Below are positions 42,025 to 52,018 of a stretch of 64,000 nucleotides of DNA, piece after piece. Under the pieces are notes generated by a model. It was not told where the DNA came from, ran no database searches, and saw nothing but the letters and a program-made list of their open reading frames with translations. The position numbers were made by a program, and so were the translations under genes. This DNA is from Fonsecaea monophora (taxonomy: Eukaryota; Ascomycota; Eurotiomycetes; Chaetothyriales; Herpotrichiellaceae): positions 434,001 through 498,000 of the forward strand of contig NW_019173935.1 in assembly GCF_001642475.1 (NCBI RefSeq), read 5' to 3'. The first letter of the stretch is position 1, and each line of letters opens with the position of its first letter.

Positions 42025-43384
42025 ATGTCGAACCACAACGATTCCATTCTTGAGCTGGCGCAGCAGATCCAAACCAACACCAACACAATTTCCGAGTACT
42101 TGCAGCACAACTCCCTCCCCCCTCTCTCGCTCGCCGCAGATGCATCCCCATTCTTTCCGGGCACAGGGCCGACCAACGTCGACAAGTGTCCGCGGCTCAC
42201 GGAAGACATTTTGAATGCGCGCACCCAAGTCCGAGAAGCATGTGCCACCCTGTTGCAGCTCGTCTCGGGTCCAGCGGATGCAACTTGGGATTTCTTGGGC
42301 GGTCACTATATGTCGGCGTGTATGCAATACATCTATCACTATCGACTTGCCGAGGGAGTCCCCGTCTCTGGAGACATTAGCTATAAGGATCTTGCCACAG
42401 AGACGGGCACGCTGGAGGGTCAATGCGCCAGAGTGCTGAGACTTGCAATGACGAAAAACATGTTTCGGCAATCTCGACCGGGTTATGTGGCTCACACTGC
42501 GTTATCCGTGACATTATTGCAACCTGACTTCCGGGACATCCTGGGATATGTGACCGAGGAAAGCTTCATCGGTGCGCCCCGGCTCGTGGAGGCCACGGAA
42601 AAGTATCCAGGAAGCCAGGACAAGAACACGACGCCGTGGAATCTTGGTCACAACATAGACCTACCAATGTTTGAGTATTTTGAAAAGCATCCAGCTCGAT
42701 TACAACGATTCATGGGGACCATGAGATCGTTGGCATCCGGAGAGAGTTACAACATAGACCACCTCGTCGATGCATTCAGCTGGAAATCACTGGGAGATGG
42801 TCTCGTCGTTGATGTGGGTGGTAGCTTTGGACACTGCTGCTTCGAGATTGCCGCAGTCGCCCCGGAGCTCAGGTTCATCGTTCAAGATCTTGAAAAAGTC
42901 GTAACTCAGGCTCGACAAGAGCGTGCCAACGACAAGCACATTGAGCGTGTTGACTTTCAAACGCACAACTTCTTCACGCCGCAGCCCGTCAAGAACGCCG
43001 ATGTGTATCTGCTGAGATTCATCTGCCACGATTACTCGGACAAGTATGCGGCGCAGATCTTGAGCAACATCACTCCCGCCATGGGTCCAAATAGTAGAAT
43101 TCTGATTGTTGACGCCATCATGCCCGAAGTCGGAGTTTTAAGCAAGTTCGATGAAAACAGAACAAGGTGAGGCCATGGACAACCCCTACCAAAGTAGAGT
43201 GCTGATGATTTCCTGGTTTAGGATTATGGATGTGGAGATGATGCTGAGTTTCAACGGCTGCGAAAGGGACGTAGATGGCTGGAAGTCTTTATTCGAACAG
43301 GCTGATACACGACTAGAGCTGCGTAGCAGTAGGAAGATACCGGGCAATATCCACGCTGTGATGGAGTTGGGATTGAAGGGATGA
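42025..43384 (+). CDS. SAM-dependent O-methyltransferase (COMT/AflP class)
   Basis: Two exons, join(42025..43166,43222..43384), give 434 residues; the 55-bp intron is GTGAGG...GTTTAG and rejoins ENRTRIMDVEMM. The class methylates hydroxyl groups of small molecules, often polyketides, using S-adenosylmethionine. An N-terminal dimerisation region (1-150) is followed by the SAM-binding strand VVDVGGSFGH (261-270; the third glycine of the usual GGG/GGH is Ser here), VQDLEKV, and LLRFICHDYSD (329-339), where His335 is the likely catalytic base. ILIVDAIMPE and the C-terminal segment MLSFNGCERDVDGWKSLFEQA complete the fold. The start ATG 42025 follows an AAAACATG context. It is divergent from nothing nearby; a bZIP and a P450 lie upstream. 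Confidence 0.92.
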
Positions 43385-43810
43385 ACATGATTACATGAAG
43401 ACAAGATTGCTGTGTCACCAAAGCGATGGTGCCATAACAGCCCAAAAGGGAAGAAGATCCGACATTCTTCCGTCTTGGCTTCAGTGTCTTCTCGGATTCG
43501 AAAAGACTCGACCATCGCGCGAGTTTCCTCGTCCTAAAAAAATGATTTTCTCGGGTCATCTTGATTTTCATCTCTAAAGTTTCCTTACCGACAATAATAG
43601 ATGAATGTCCCTGCATACCTAGGAACACAGAACTCCGACACGGCAGAGATCCTCTCCCAAAACAACCCAATCATGCATTGACGAGGTCTAAGATAAAATT
43701 TCTCCATTTCAATCTGCTAATCGTTCTGGTCGCGTGCCGCCGGTATCCACGCTCCGAGTTTGATATCCACTTCTCAGTCCGTCTTCTCGACACCCTTTTT
43801 GACATCCAAT
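43385..43810. other. Intergenic region between O-methyltransferase and HD gene
   Basis: 426 bp containing the 3' flank of the first gene and promoter of the second. Nothing else is seen. Confidence 0.5.
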
Positions 43811-44512
43811 ATGGCAAAGGACAAGTACGTCGATCCAGCCACGTACCCTAGCCTTTCCGACCACGAAATCTCGACTGTCCGGAAGATATACGCCTTTACC
43901 GAGACATACTTCCGGAACCCACGCTTTGACGCATCCCACGATTTCAGACATGTACGGCGAGTCCTTAGCAATGCTTTAATGATCCTTGAGAAGGAGGAAG
44001 AGGAACGGAAGCAGAAGGCTTTGCCCGCGTTGAACCCACTGAGTGTGATTTTAGGGGCGTTGCTGCATGACGTTGAGGACAAGAAGTATGTCGATGTGAC
44101 AACGGATCAACAGAAGATGACTCTGCAAAAGGCAGTGATCGACGCTGGTATGCCACATAGCTATGCAGAGCATATTCAACTGTTGGTTGAGGGTGTATCG
44201 TATTCCTCTGAGATCAAAAACCCTCAGAATGTTAAGAACCTCATTGACATCATCCCTGAGCTGGCTATCGTTCAGGATGCTGATCGGCTTGATGCTATCG
44301 GGGCCATCGGGATTGCTCGTTGCTTCACCTTTGGAGGAGCCAAAGGTGCTAGGAGTCTTCAGGACTCGATACAGCATTTCGAGGATAAGTTGCTCAAGTT
44401 GGAAGGGATGATGAAGACCGAGACCGGAAAGGCGATGGCAAAGGAGAGGTCGGACAGAATCCGGGAGTTCATGGAGTGGTGGAAGGATGAGGTTGGTGCG
44501 ACGGATACATAA
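43811..44512 (+). CDS. HD-domain metal-dependent phosphohydrolase (YedJ-like)
   Basis: 233 residues from ATG 43811; the open frame continues upstream from a TTG without an ATG. The metal-binding HD signature is complete: ASHDFRHVRRV (41-51, His43 and His47), ALLHDVEDKKY (84-94, His86-Asp87) and VQDADRLDAIGAIGIAR (154-170, Asp157). Spacing matches the small single-domain HD proteins related to bacterial YedJ. Substrates may be nucleotides or other phosphate esters, but none is known for the fungal members. It ends in a charged helix (MKTETGKAMAKERSDRIREF). The GRASP gene is convergent, 105 bp away. Confidence 0.9.
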   Translation: MAKDKYVDPATYPSLSDHEISTVRKIYAFTETYFRNPRFDASHDFRHVRRVLSNALMILEKEEEERKQKALPALNPLSVILGALLHDVEDKKYVDVTTDQQKMTLQKAVIDAGMPHSYAEHIQLLVEGVSYSSEIKNPQNVKNLIDIIPELAIVQDADRLDAIGAIGIARCFTFGGAKGARSLQDSIQHFEDKLLKLEGMMKTETGKAMAKERSDRIREFMEWWKDEVGATDT

Positions 44513-44617
44513 GCCAAAGCACTCATTTCCGAAGCTTGACCTTTGAGACTGGGCACCCTCCTCGATACATCTTCAAGACTGCCCATGAGTGCCGTGGGGG
44601 TTGACGAACGTGCCAGT

Positions 44618-45834
44618 TCACGTTTCCTCGGCATCCCCAGGTTCACCAAGATCCTCACCTGCTTGTGCTAGCGGATCCTCTTTGTCATGAGTGACAGAAT
44701 GTGGTGTCGGCCCAGCAGATGTGATCTTGGGTGGCGGGGCAAGCGGCGTACCCTTTCTCGAAGGTACATGGTCCCGCTCGGCACTCTTCTTAGCACCTTC
44801 AGCGAATATATCATCGAAGCCACTGCCCAGAGCAGCTGCGCCATGGTGTCTTCCCTTTCGTGCTCTGGAGGTGGCGGATGCAGTGGGAGGGGGAGCTCCT
44901 GGGCTCATCAATGGGGGTGGAGGGATATTCGGGTTGACCATAGGAGGTGGAGGTAGATCCTGAGCAGGGGCAGGTTGGAAGGTGTTGGTGAACACGTCCT
45001 GTTGCCCATTCTCCGAGCTCTTCCTGTCAGCGTCAAATAGATTTTCTCCCGGTGCCTGCACCTCTTCTCCCAGTCCCACTGGCAAGCGGTGTAAGGCGCC
45101 AAAACCAAGGACCGCCCCTAGAGCACCCTCGCCTCCCCATCCTCTTCGCGGCACCAGTTCAACCTCTCTAACCACGTCAAATTCCGAGTTGTAGACCCAT
45201 AGTACCAAACTGCGATTGAGATGGTCTTCGACGAGCTCACCGAGAGCAGCTTCTCCCTTTAACGTGCCGCTTGGCGAGCCAAGTATGTAGTCGCTATGCG
45301 GTAGGAGGCCTGCTTGATGGGCCGGTGACAACGGGGACGGAATGGTCAAAACATGCCAGATGTTGTGTGTGGAATTGAGAGGTGCGAGTTGTAGCGAGAG
45401 TCCGAGCGTTTCTGGGGGAGAAGGAACGGCGACACTGATCGAATGGGATCTTGAACCCTGGACGCACCGATCAGGAATGGAAACAATACTCTGGCGGAAA
45501 AGTGACCTCGTACCTTTGCGCTCCATAGATCCAGCGAACAGTATCCGCCAGCGCAGTTGCGCAGTTCGGTTGTGAACAGGGCGGGATCGGGCGAGTCCTC
45601 CAAGGAGTCAGCATATCACCTCAGACCTAGTTGCTTCTTGTTGGGCTAGACAAGTACCAGATAATGACCGTTAATGCCTATGATGAAGTCGAACCACGGC
45701 TCAATGGGGAGGTCTTTATTTGTGTTTCGCAGGACTTGAAAGCCATACGATGTATCCGAAGGCCCAGTGTCTGCTTGTCGTGGAGGCGGCTCACCATCGA
45801 GGCGAGCTATAAAGCGATTCAAAGCCCCAAACAT
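44618..45834 (-). CDS. Golgi reassembly-stacking protein GRASP (Grh1 homologue)
   Basis: Three exons, complement(join(44618..45457,45514..45597,45658..45834)), give 366 residues; introns are 56 and 60 bp. GRASP proteins tether Golgi or ER-exit-site membranes and act in unconventional secretion. Two PDZ-like domains fill the first 200 residues: ALNRFIARLDGEPPP, GFQVLRNTNKDLPIEPWFDF, IIGINGHYL, then NCAGGYCSLDLWSAK and SVAVPSPPETLGLSLQL. PSPLSPAHQAGLLPHSDYIL and LVLWVYNSEFDVVREVELVP mark the second domain. The tail is Pro-rich (PPPPMVNPNIPPPPLMSPG) with a short LGSGFDDIFAEG box. The protein starts MFGAL, not MG, so it lacks N-myristoylation; like yeast Grh1 it may be anchored by an acetylated amphipathic helix. 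Only the middle exon spells the NCAG turn, hence the gene is easy to truncate. Confidence 0.93.
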
Positions 45835-47209
45835 ATTGGGTGTCGTTGTTTGAGAAAGAGAAAGCAAGAGGGTTGTCCCTTGTTGGCGTTGGACACTGAG
45901 TTCTCCATACAAATTGCAGACACGTGTTGAGATGGATGACGCGCCTGCACAATAATTGACTACTCCCTAGGTAGGCAATAGGCAAAGCATGGCCGTTTGC
46001 AGCCAAGTAGGGAATCCTACAAATACAGCATTTACTTGTACACGGTACTTTTGCCCAGTAGCCTGTCTGCTAGCAGTCATGCTCCCGGATCGACAATGCT
46101 TTAGCGGTTCTCTCATAACCGCCTTCTCTTGGTTTGGTGAACTACATTCCTCGTCTCTGCCTGGCTGGCCTCAAGTGTTATGACTACTCGGCACACACCT
46201 TGACGGGCTCACGTTCTGATGTCTCAGTTGGCCACCACTGGACTCTCTTCATTTCCTTGGTCAGATAGTCAAATGTGTACAAGCACAAGTACTGTGTACT
46301 TCCGTGGATGTTCCGCGCCCAATAGCTTGAGTGAATTTTCAAGTCACGTTCTGTACCGAGTAGAGGGTAAAAATAGAAACACCCATTCTTGCCATCACTA
46401 TTGAAAACGTCACTCCATGGGAGAAAGAAGCACACTGACTACGTCAAGTCATGTGCCCATATGTCTCAGTCCAAAAGAAGGTAGAATCCGGAGAAGAGAA
46501 GCGTAGCCTGGTGTTGGTGTTGGTGCTACTGTAGCTCCTGAGGGTGCCACTAGAAAATACCACCTGAAAACTTATCCCTCGCATCGGATAAACTACTTTT
46601 CCGCAACCCCGGCTACCCCAACCACATATGGTTAGAATGAGTGTATATGGGATGTGCTGATTGGTGCATCTTTTCCCTCCCCCTGACTGCGCCTGCGAAC
46701 TGGAGCCTAGACTCTTTGGTGCTCAGCCTCCCCAACTCTTGAAAGCTCTCTCCACAGAATTTCTCTCACTTCAGCCTTGACGAAGCTTGGGAGATGTCTC
46801 GCATGATTTGCCCTTTGGGAACCAATCGCGATCTGACTTGGCACCGAACACACCACTCGCACGTTACAATAGCTGCTGAGGCTCAGTGCGATAGCTTGGG
46901 AAAACTTACAGCATAGCGAGCAATGCTACACCTGAATTGTCACCATGGCTCGCATGACACCAGAGAAGCTATGCTTTCTCGTCTATACCATGGGTGTATA
47001 AGAAGGTGAGTGCCTCTCGTTGCCGAAAAGGTTTGTGTTGTCCATCATCACAACAGCAAAACAACTATAGCAACAACTTCCTGAACCCTCGTTACCTTAC
47101 CACAATCGTTTGAACCAAACAGTTTCCTTGCCACACTCGCTTCAAGCAACACTCCTCAAAACAGCGCATTCCCATCTACAATCTACAAAGTATAATCCCG
47201 TCGTCAGAA
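45835..47209. other. Intergenic region between GRASP and CGFGT repeat gene
   Basis: Divergent promoters. A TATA-like GTGTATAAGAAGG lies at 46992-47004, about 210 bp before the ATG of the repeat gene; the 100 bp preceding that ATG are A/C-rich. No other gene is supported. Confidence 0.5.
46992..47004 (+). promoter_or_regulatory. TATA-like element of the CGFGT repeat gene
   Basis: GTGTATAAGAAGG sits about 210 bp upstream of the start codon and before a long CA-rich leader. Such a layout is common for strongly expressed secreted proteins. It is a sequence match only. Confidence 0.35.
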
Positions 47210-48190
47210 ATGCGTTCTTCCGTCTCTTTCCTCATTGCAGCTCTTGCTGCTGGCACTTTGGCCATGCCAGTGGCCGAGACCACCACCACTTCCAACTACT
47301 GTGGCTTTGGCACTAATGCAGATGGCTCATGTATCGTCCCAACTACGTCCTCGAGCTCTGTTTCCTCTACCACGACTACTTCCGTGCCAACCACGACCTC
47401 AAGCTCTACTTCCTCTACCACCACAGCGAGCTACTATTGCGGCTTTGGAACAGCCGCTGATGGCTCATGCATTACCCCCACGTCGACCAGCACGTCGACC
47501 TCAGCCAGCACCACAACGACCTCATACTGGTGCGGCTTTGGCACCGCCTTGGACGGCAAATGCATTACACCCACAACCACCACCACCACACCGGTCTCGA
47601 CTACAACCACCACGTCATTCTGGTGTGGATTTGGCACAGCACTAGACGGAAAATGTATCACTCCAACTAGCACCAGCACCAGCACCTCGACTACCAGCAC
47701 CACTACCACTACCACTACCACGACCTCACATTCCAAGACTACTACGACTAAGTGTACGAGCACCAGCAGTACCTCTACCTCCAGTGCCAGCACCAGCAAG
47801 AGCACTTCAAGCACGTCGACCAGCTCCTGCTCCACTACCAGCACCAGCAGCGTGCCAACCACAGCGAGCACCACTACCACTCACTATTGTGGATTTGGCA
47901 CTGCTCTGAATGGAAAATGCAACCCATCGCCGACCTCAACTAGCACCTCGACTACCTCCACCACTCCTGCCTCTCAGTGGTGTGGATATGGGACGGCCGC
48001 CAATGGTCACTGCAAGCCTGCTCCTACCCAGTCACCCACAACCCACCATTGGTGCCCTTCTCCAGCCACAGTGACTGTCACTGCCACACCTACCTTGGCC
48101 CCCAATTTCTTCTATAACTTGAGTGACTGTGTTGGTTGTCAAACCATTACAATCACCATGGCCGTGCCCACGTCGATTGGTGCCTGGTAA
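47210..48190 (+). CDS. Secreted Thr/Ser-rich protein with six CGFGT cysteine modules
   Basis: A single exon of 326 residues; I do not recognise a named family. Residues 1-18 are a signal peptide (MRSSVSFLIAALAAGTLA). The body is a Thr/Ser mucin-like chain interrupted by six modules of the form (Y/W)CG(F/Y)GTxxxGxC, with first cysteines at 31, 77, 108, 139, 227 and 258 and the second always ten residues later. Each module could close one disulphide loop. Between modules 4 and 5 is a long Ser/Thr stretch with two lone cysteines (182, 207). The C-terminus has a short different segment: TVTVTATPTLAP, NFFYNLSDCVGC and a Thr/Ile stretch. There is no clear GPI signal. The layout suggests an extracellular or wall-associated O-glycosylated protein, perhaps with small binding loops. 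Confidence 0.85.
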   Translation: MRSSVSFLIAALAAGTLAMPVAETTTTSNYCGFGTNADGSCIVPTTSSSSVSSTTTTSVPTTTSSSTSSTTTASYYCGFGTAADGSCITPTSTSTSTSASTTTTSYWCGFGTALDGKCITPTTTTTTPVSTTTTTSFWCGFGTALDGKCITPTSTSTSTSTTSTTTTTTTTTSHSKTTTTKCTSTSSTSTSSASTSKSTSSTSTSSCSTTSTSSVPTTASTTTTHYCGFGTALNGKCNPSPTSTSTSTTSTTPASQWCGYGTAANGHCKPAPTQSPTTHHWCPSPATVTVTATPTLAPNFFYNLSDCVGCQTITITMAVPTSIGAW

Positions 48191-49744
48191 GCATTGATTG
48201 CCAGCGACACAGGCAAGATGGAGGAGACGAAGCAACGTCAGTAATGCGAGCAAGAGTTGGGCTGCAGGGCAGCATGTCTTTTTCATGCGGTTTGCGATTT
48301 TTTGCGGTATTTGGGGCATAGTACGGCATAGCACGGCACAGCATAGCATAGCATAGCATAGCGGAGGTTTGGCATTATCAGAGTACATATACGCGTCGAA
48401 TGTAATCACTCCTTAAAGATACAAATACTACTTGGTCCCCTCGAATGTATGATTTCGCCTTGCTATTGGTGCACCAAGTAAAATTGTCGTGTCTGACGGT
48501 GCTACTTGATTTCGACAGAGCCTGGATTTAACCATGAATCCTGTGTCAGACCGAATAATTTCCTCTCTCAACTCGGCGCTTCTTGTCGACAACACTTCTT
48601 CTCCGTTCCATACTCGATTCTTAGCATTCCAACTCGAACCTCTTTCTTTTAATACGACTCCAATCAACAAGCACTACAACCTTGTTCTCATACTTTCAGA
48701 CTCCTCTATTCGCACAATCCATGGCCAATTGTGGCTTTTCACTTGTGTAACTGGCGCTGTTTCACTAACACCCCCCTTGAAGCTGAGAGCTCTTCATTGC
48801 CGCAGGAGAACCATGCTAGGCTATCTACTACTGACGCAAAGATGCAGGCCAGAAATAAAAGGCAGCTTGACGCAATTCATCCCCATGGAGGCTTCAAGTG
48901 ACCTGGGTCATCACGCGAAAATGCTATGCTAAGTACAGAGCAAACCGCCAGATGAAGATCCTTGCATGAGCGCTCTTCGCTCTTCGTCGCTCGACAGCTC
49001 GACAGCCACAATAGTTACGCCACGAAGAGCGTCTGTGCACAACGCCGTCGATTCCTTTCTCTCTTAAGCGCCGGCTACGCAATACCCCCGACGGGCCGCA
49101 GAACCTTGTCAAGGTCAATGCGTACGGGCCTCCCGAACTCACCATGCCCGTTTCTGTCGTGAGAAGCAGTTATCTCTCGCAGTCTACTCGTCAATATGAC
49201 CTATCTCCGCCTCAATTGGCGTAAAGAAGCTAGCAGTGTTCTGGAATCCCACAGGGGCCGGGGAAGGTCTGTGACACTTTGATACGCTATATGTCTGGAA
49301 ACCCCTGCTCTGAGGGGCATCATGGCCACACCCGCGACCATGCATCCGTTCGTGAAGCCTGCACTGCGCCTCTGGTGGTGTGCTGCATATTGCGCCATTT
49401 CCATGACGAATGGACAGGGACCTCCCTGGACTCGGCCAGTGGTCGTGAACGCCTCAACTGCTTCGGTTGCGGAAACGGGCAGGTGTACTTCTGGCAGTTC
49501 GGCACCAAACAGCCGCTCCATTATCTTGGAAGGCAGCAAGTCCTGTGGCTGAGTATGGTTCGTTTGCCTGGAGACTCACCGGGCGAGCCATTGAACTGCA
49601 TTGGCTGTGTCTGTGAGAGCCGGCGAGAGACACTATATAGACAGCTTGGAACCTGGTAGGTACATCTTCTATCCCTCGACCAACCAGGCGGCACAGTCTC
49701 TCATCATTCAACCTCCCGCTGCACTCTCAACGAAACCTCACAGG
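48191..49744. other. Intergenic region between CGFGT repeat gene and RING gene
   Basis: Holds a CATAG/GCATA minisatellite (48317-48362) and several ORFs of up to 132 codons (for example 48534-48932) that show no family similarity or clear codon bias. No gene is called. Confidence 0.5.
48317..48362 (+). repeat. CATAG pentanucleotide repeat
   Basis: A run of CATAG units, clean at the right end and decayed (CATAGTACGG, CATAGCACGG) at the left, in the 3' flank of the CGFGT repeat gene. Confidence 0.8.
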
Positions 49745-51007
49745 ATGCTTTCCACCAGCGAGCTCTGTCAAGTTCTGGAAATCAACCACCCTCACGAGCA
49801 GTCCACGTGCATTGGTTATACGACAAGTGGTCGGGACGCTGGGCGGAATTGTCGAAATCCAGTGGCGGCGGCATCGCGTTCCGCAGCCACACGTATACTC
49901 ACAAGTATCTGCAGCCCTCTCGCGTGTGGAGTGAAGCCCTCGAGGCTGGAAAAGCAATTGCAAGACGCGGCAAGCCTACTTCATTGCAAACGGTACGTCT
50001 ATCGAGATATTCCACATGCCGATGGAGACAAAGTCCCGCCCCGGCTTCCTCCCCAGTTGACACGCTTTCTAACGTGCTATTAGATGGCACCAGGACCAAG
50101 CACCCGAGGAAACCCAGACCTGGTTGACTAGATTGGACCGACACGTGGCAGAGACCCAAACAGCGACACGCTACAGCAGCGTTCGAGGTCAAAGCTCTTA
50201 CAGAGGACGTCGTCCCGGCGAGGGCCAGATCACATCGTCAACAAGAAGAACAATATCCTCCGAACCATCGATCAGAGACAGCGGTCTCTCTGGAGACTTT
50301 GACTACCACTTCCACCGGATGCAACAGGAGACAATCAGGATGCTTGAAGTTCTTTTGGCCCGGTTGGAGGATCAAACGAGGTCATTACCACCCGTCACCG
50401 CCGCCGCCGACGTATCCGGGGCAGAGCAATCCTCGACGCGAGGCCGTGTTTTCGATCCTGCACCCGCTGTGTCCGGTGCGTCGATCAGGGCCACTCGACG
50501 CCGACAATCTCGATCCAACGCTCCGTCAATCGCGTCGTCACGCTCATCTTCGCCAACTGGAGCCTACATCCCTTCCACAACCTCATCTCGGTCATCATCT
50601 CGGTCCTCATCCGCGTCGAGGAACAGCAACACATCTTCATCCTCGATCTCCTCCGAGACTGAATGTGGGATCTGCCTGAACGCCATGTCCTCTGACGATG
50701 ACGATGACGACGACAACGACAACGAGACCTGGCGCTGTTCTACGTGCCACAACGCCACGCACGCCATGTGCTTTGACGAGTGGATGGCACGCTCTACCAC
50801 CAACAGCGTGACATGCATTTACTGGTACGTATCCACGTCTCCCCCCCTTGGTGATTCACCATCATGACTTTCCCTCTCATCCTATCCCCCCACTTCTATG
50901 CCCCTTTTGTTTTTGCTGCCAAAGACCACATCTTGTGGATAGGGACGTTACTTTGTACATAAATAACATGCTAACTCTGTTCTCCTTGTAGCCGTGCCCC
51001 AGTCTGA
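49745..51007 (+). CDS. RING-type zinc-finger protein (fungal WHQ-RING family)
   Basis: Three exons, join(49745..49992,50084..50824,50992..51007), give 334 residues; introns are 91 and 167 bp. The N-terminal half has a conserved fungal block: INHPHEQSTCIGYTTSGRDAG with NCRNP and, across the first intron, LHCKRWHQDQ. A Ser/Arg-rich disordered region follows. The C-terminal RING is ECGICLNAM, an acidic insert (DDDDDDDNDNE), WRCSTCHNATHAMCFDEW and VTCIYCRAPV; the last four ligands need exon 3, which codes only five residues and the stop. Such proteins are probably E3 ubiquitin ligases, with the partner unknown. The tiny last exon means reading frame two alone would lose the final cysteine. Start ATG 49745 is the first ATG before the conserved block; a further upstream exon cannot be ruled out. 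Confidence 0.83.
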
Positions 51008-52018
51008 TCGTCGAGCTAGTCAAGCAAGTCAAATTTCTTGCAACCCGGTTGGACGGCTCAGTCAGTCAGTCAGTCAGTCAGTTGAGGTTTTTTTTTTATG
51101 TTTATTCCAATCACTGCCAACAAGGAGTGGCGCCATGGACAGGAGGAACAGGCGCACTTGAAGCAATCGATGGTCTAATTCGCTCAGATTCTCCCGGTTT
51201 CGTCTTCAGGTTCAGGGATAGGGCCCCAAGTCGCGGTTATATCTACTATGATTATATCTCCTACTGTCCCTTCTATTGTACTTGACACCTGTGCTTGTCC
51301 GCGTGCTTGCGTTTGCACATAGTTATGGTTATGGTTATGGCTATGGCGATGGGGAGGAATATTGAGTCGGGTCGGAACCTTGATCTTTGTGTTGCCACTA
51401 GCAAGCCACCTGGGTTTTTGTTAAGATATATACGCATATATCCTGGATATACGAGGTGTATATCTGTATATATGTGCCCTGTATACACCCGGCACAGGCA
51501 TGCAAATAAAAAAAAATGGTACTCAACCTATCTGTCTGAAATTCATTTCTACCGTATATGATATCTTCTCGCCACATGACCTGTCGTCACGTTCTATAAT
51601 AATATATAATACCCAGCCTCATGTAGAAAGAAAGGGGAGGGGGAGGACATTTTCTAATGGCTCTCGCTCCCGTTTCCTCAAAATCCAGCTCTAGCCTTAA
51701 AGGGATATTCCATAATGTTGAAATGCAGTGCTGTATCTCGCTACCATTACGGTGTCCATGATAAGGACGGAGAGAAAGATATCTTATGGAAGATCTCACT
51801 TCTTAGACACCGATCAATCGGACATGCAATTCTGTGGTCGACCTAAAATGATCCTGCCGTGCCTGCATAGCCTGCCATGCCTGGACCTATCCGACTTTCA
51901 AGAACCAATATGCATGAGATACCCGTAATTCTCCGCTGAACAAGCCTCGCACTCCCAAGGCTGAATCATACCTTTCCGCCCACCACCACGACCAATAATC
52001 CAAGGTGTGAAGTAGTGT
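51008..52018. other. Intergenic region between convergent RING gene and ABD1
   Basis: 1 kb of 3' flanks with CAGT (51058-51082) and GGTTAT repeats (51323-51345), an AT-rich TATA stretch around 51424-51475 and no gene. Confidence 0.55.
51058..51082 (+). repeat. (CAGT)n microsatellite
   Basis: About six tandem CAGT units followed by GAGG and a T run. Confidence 0.85.

Noticed and set aside
47434..47880. Minus-strand Val-rich ORF opposite the CGFGT repeat gene
   Set aside because: A mirror of the Thr/Ser codons (ACC/GTG) in the real gene; no start context or domain.
48534..48932. 132-codon plus-strand ORF
   Set aside because: Has an ATG but no domain, no codon bias that I can see and no conserved pattern; kept as intergenic.
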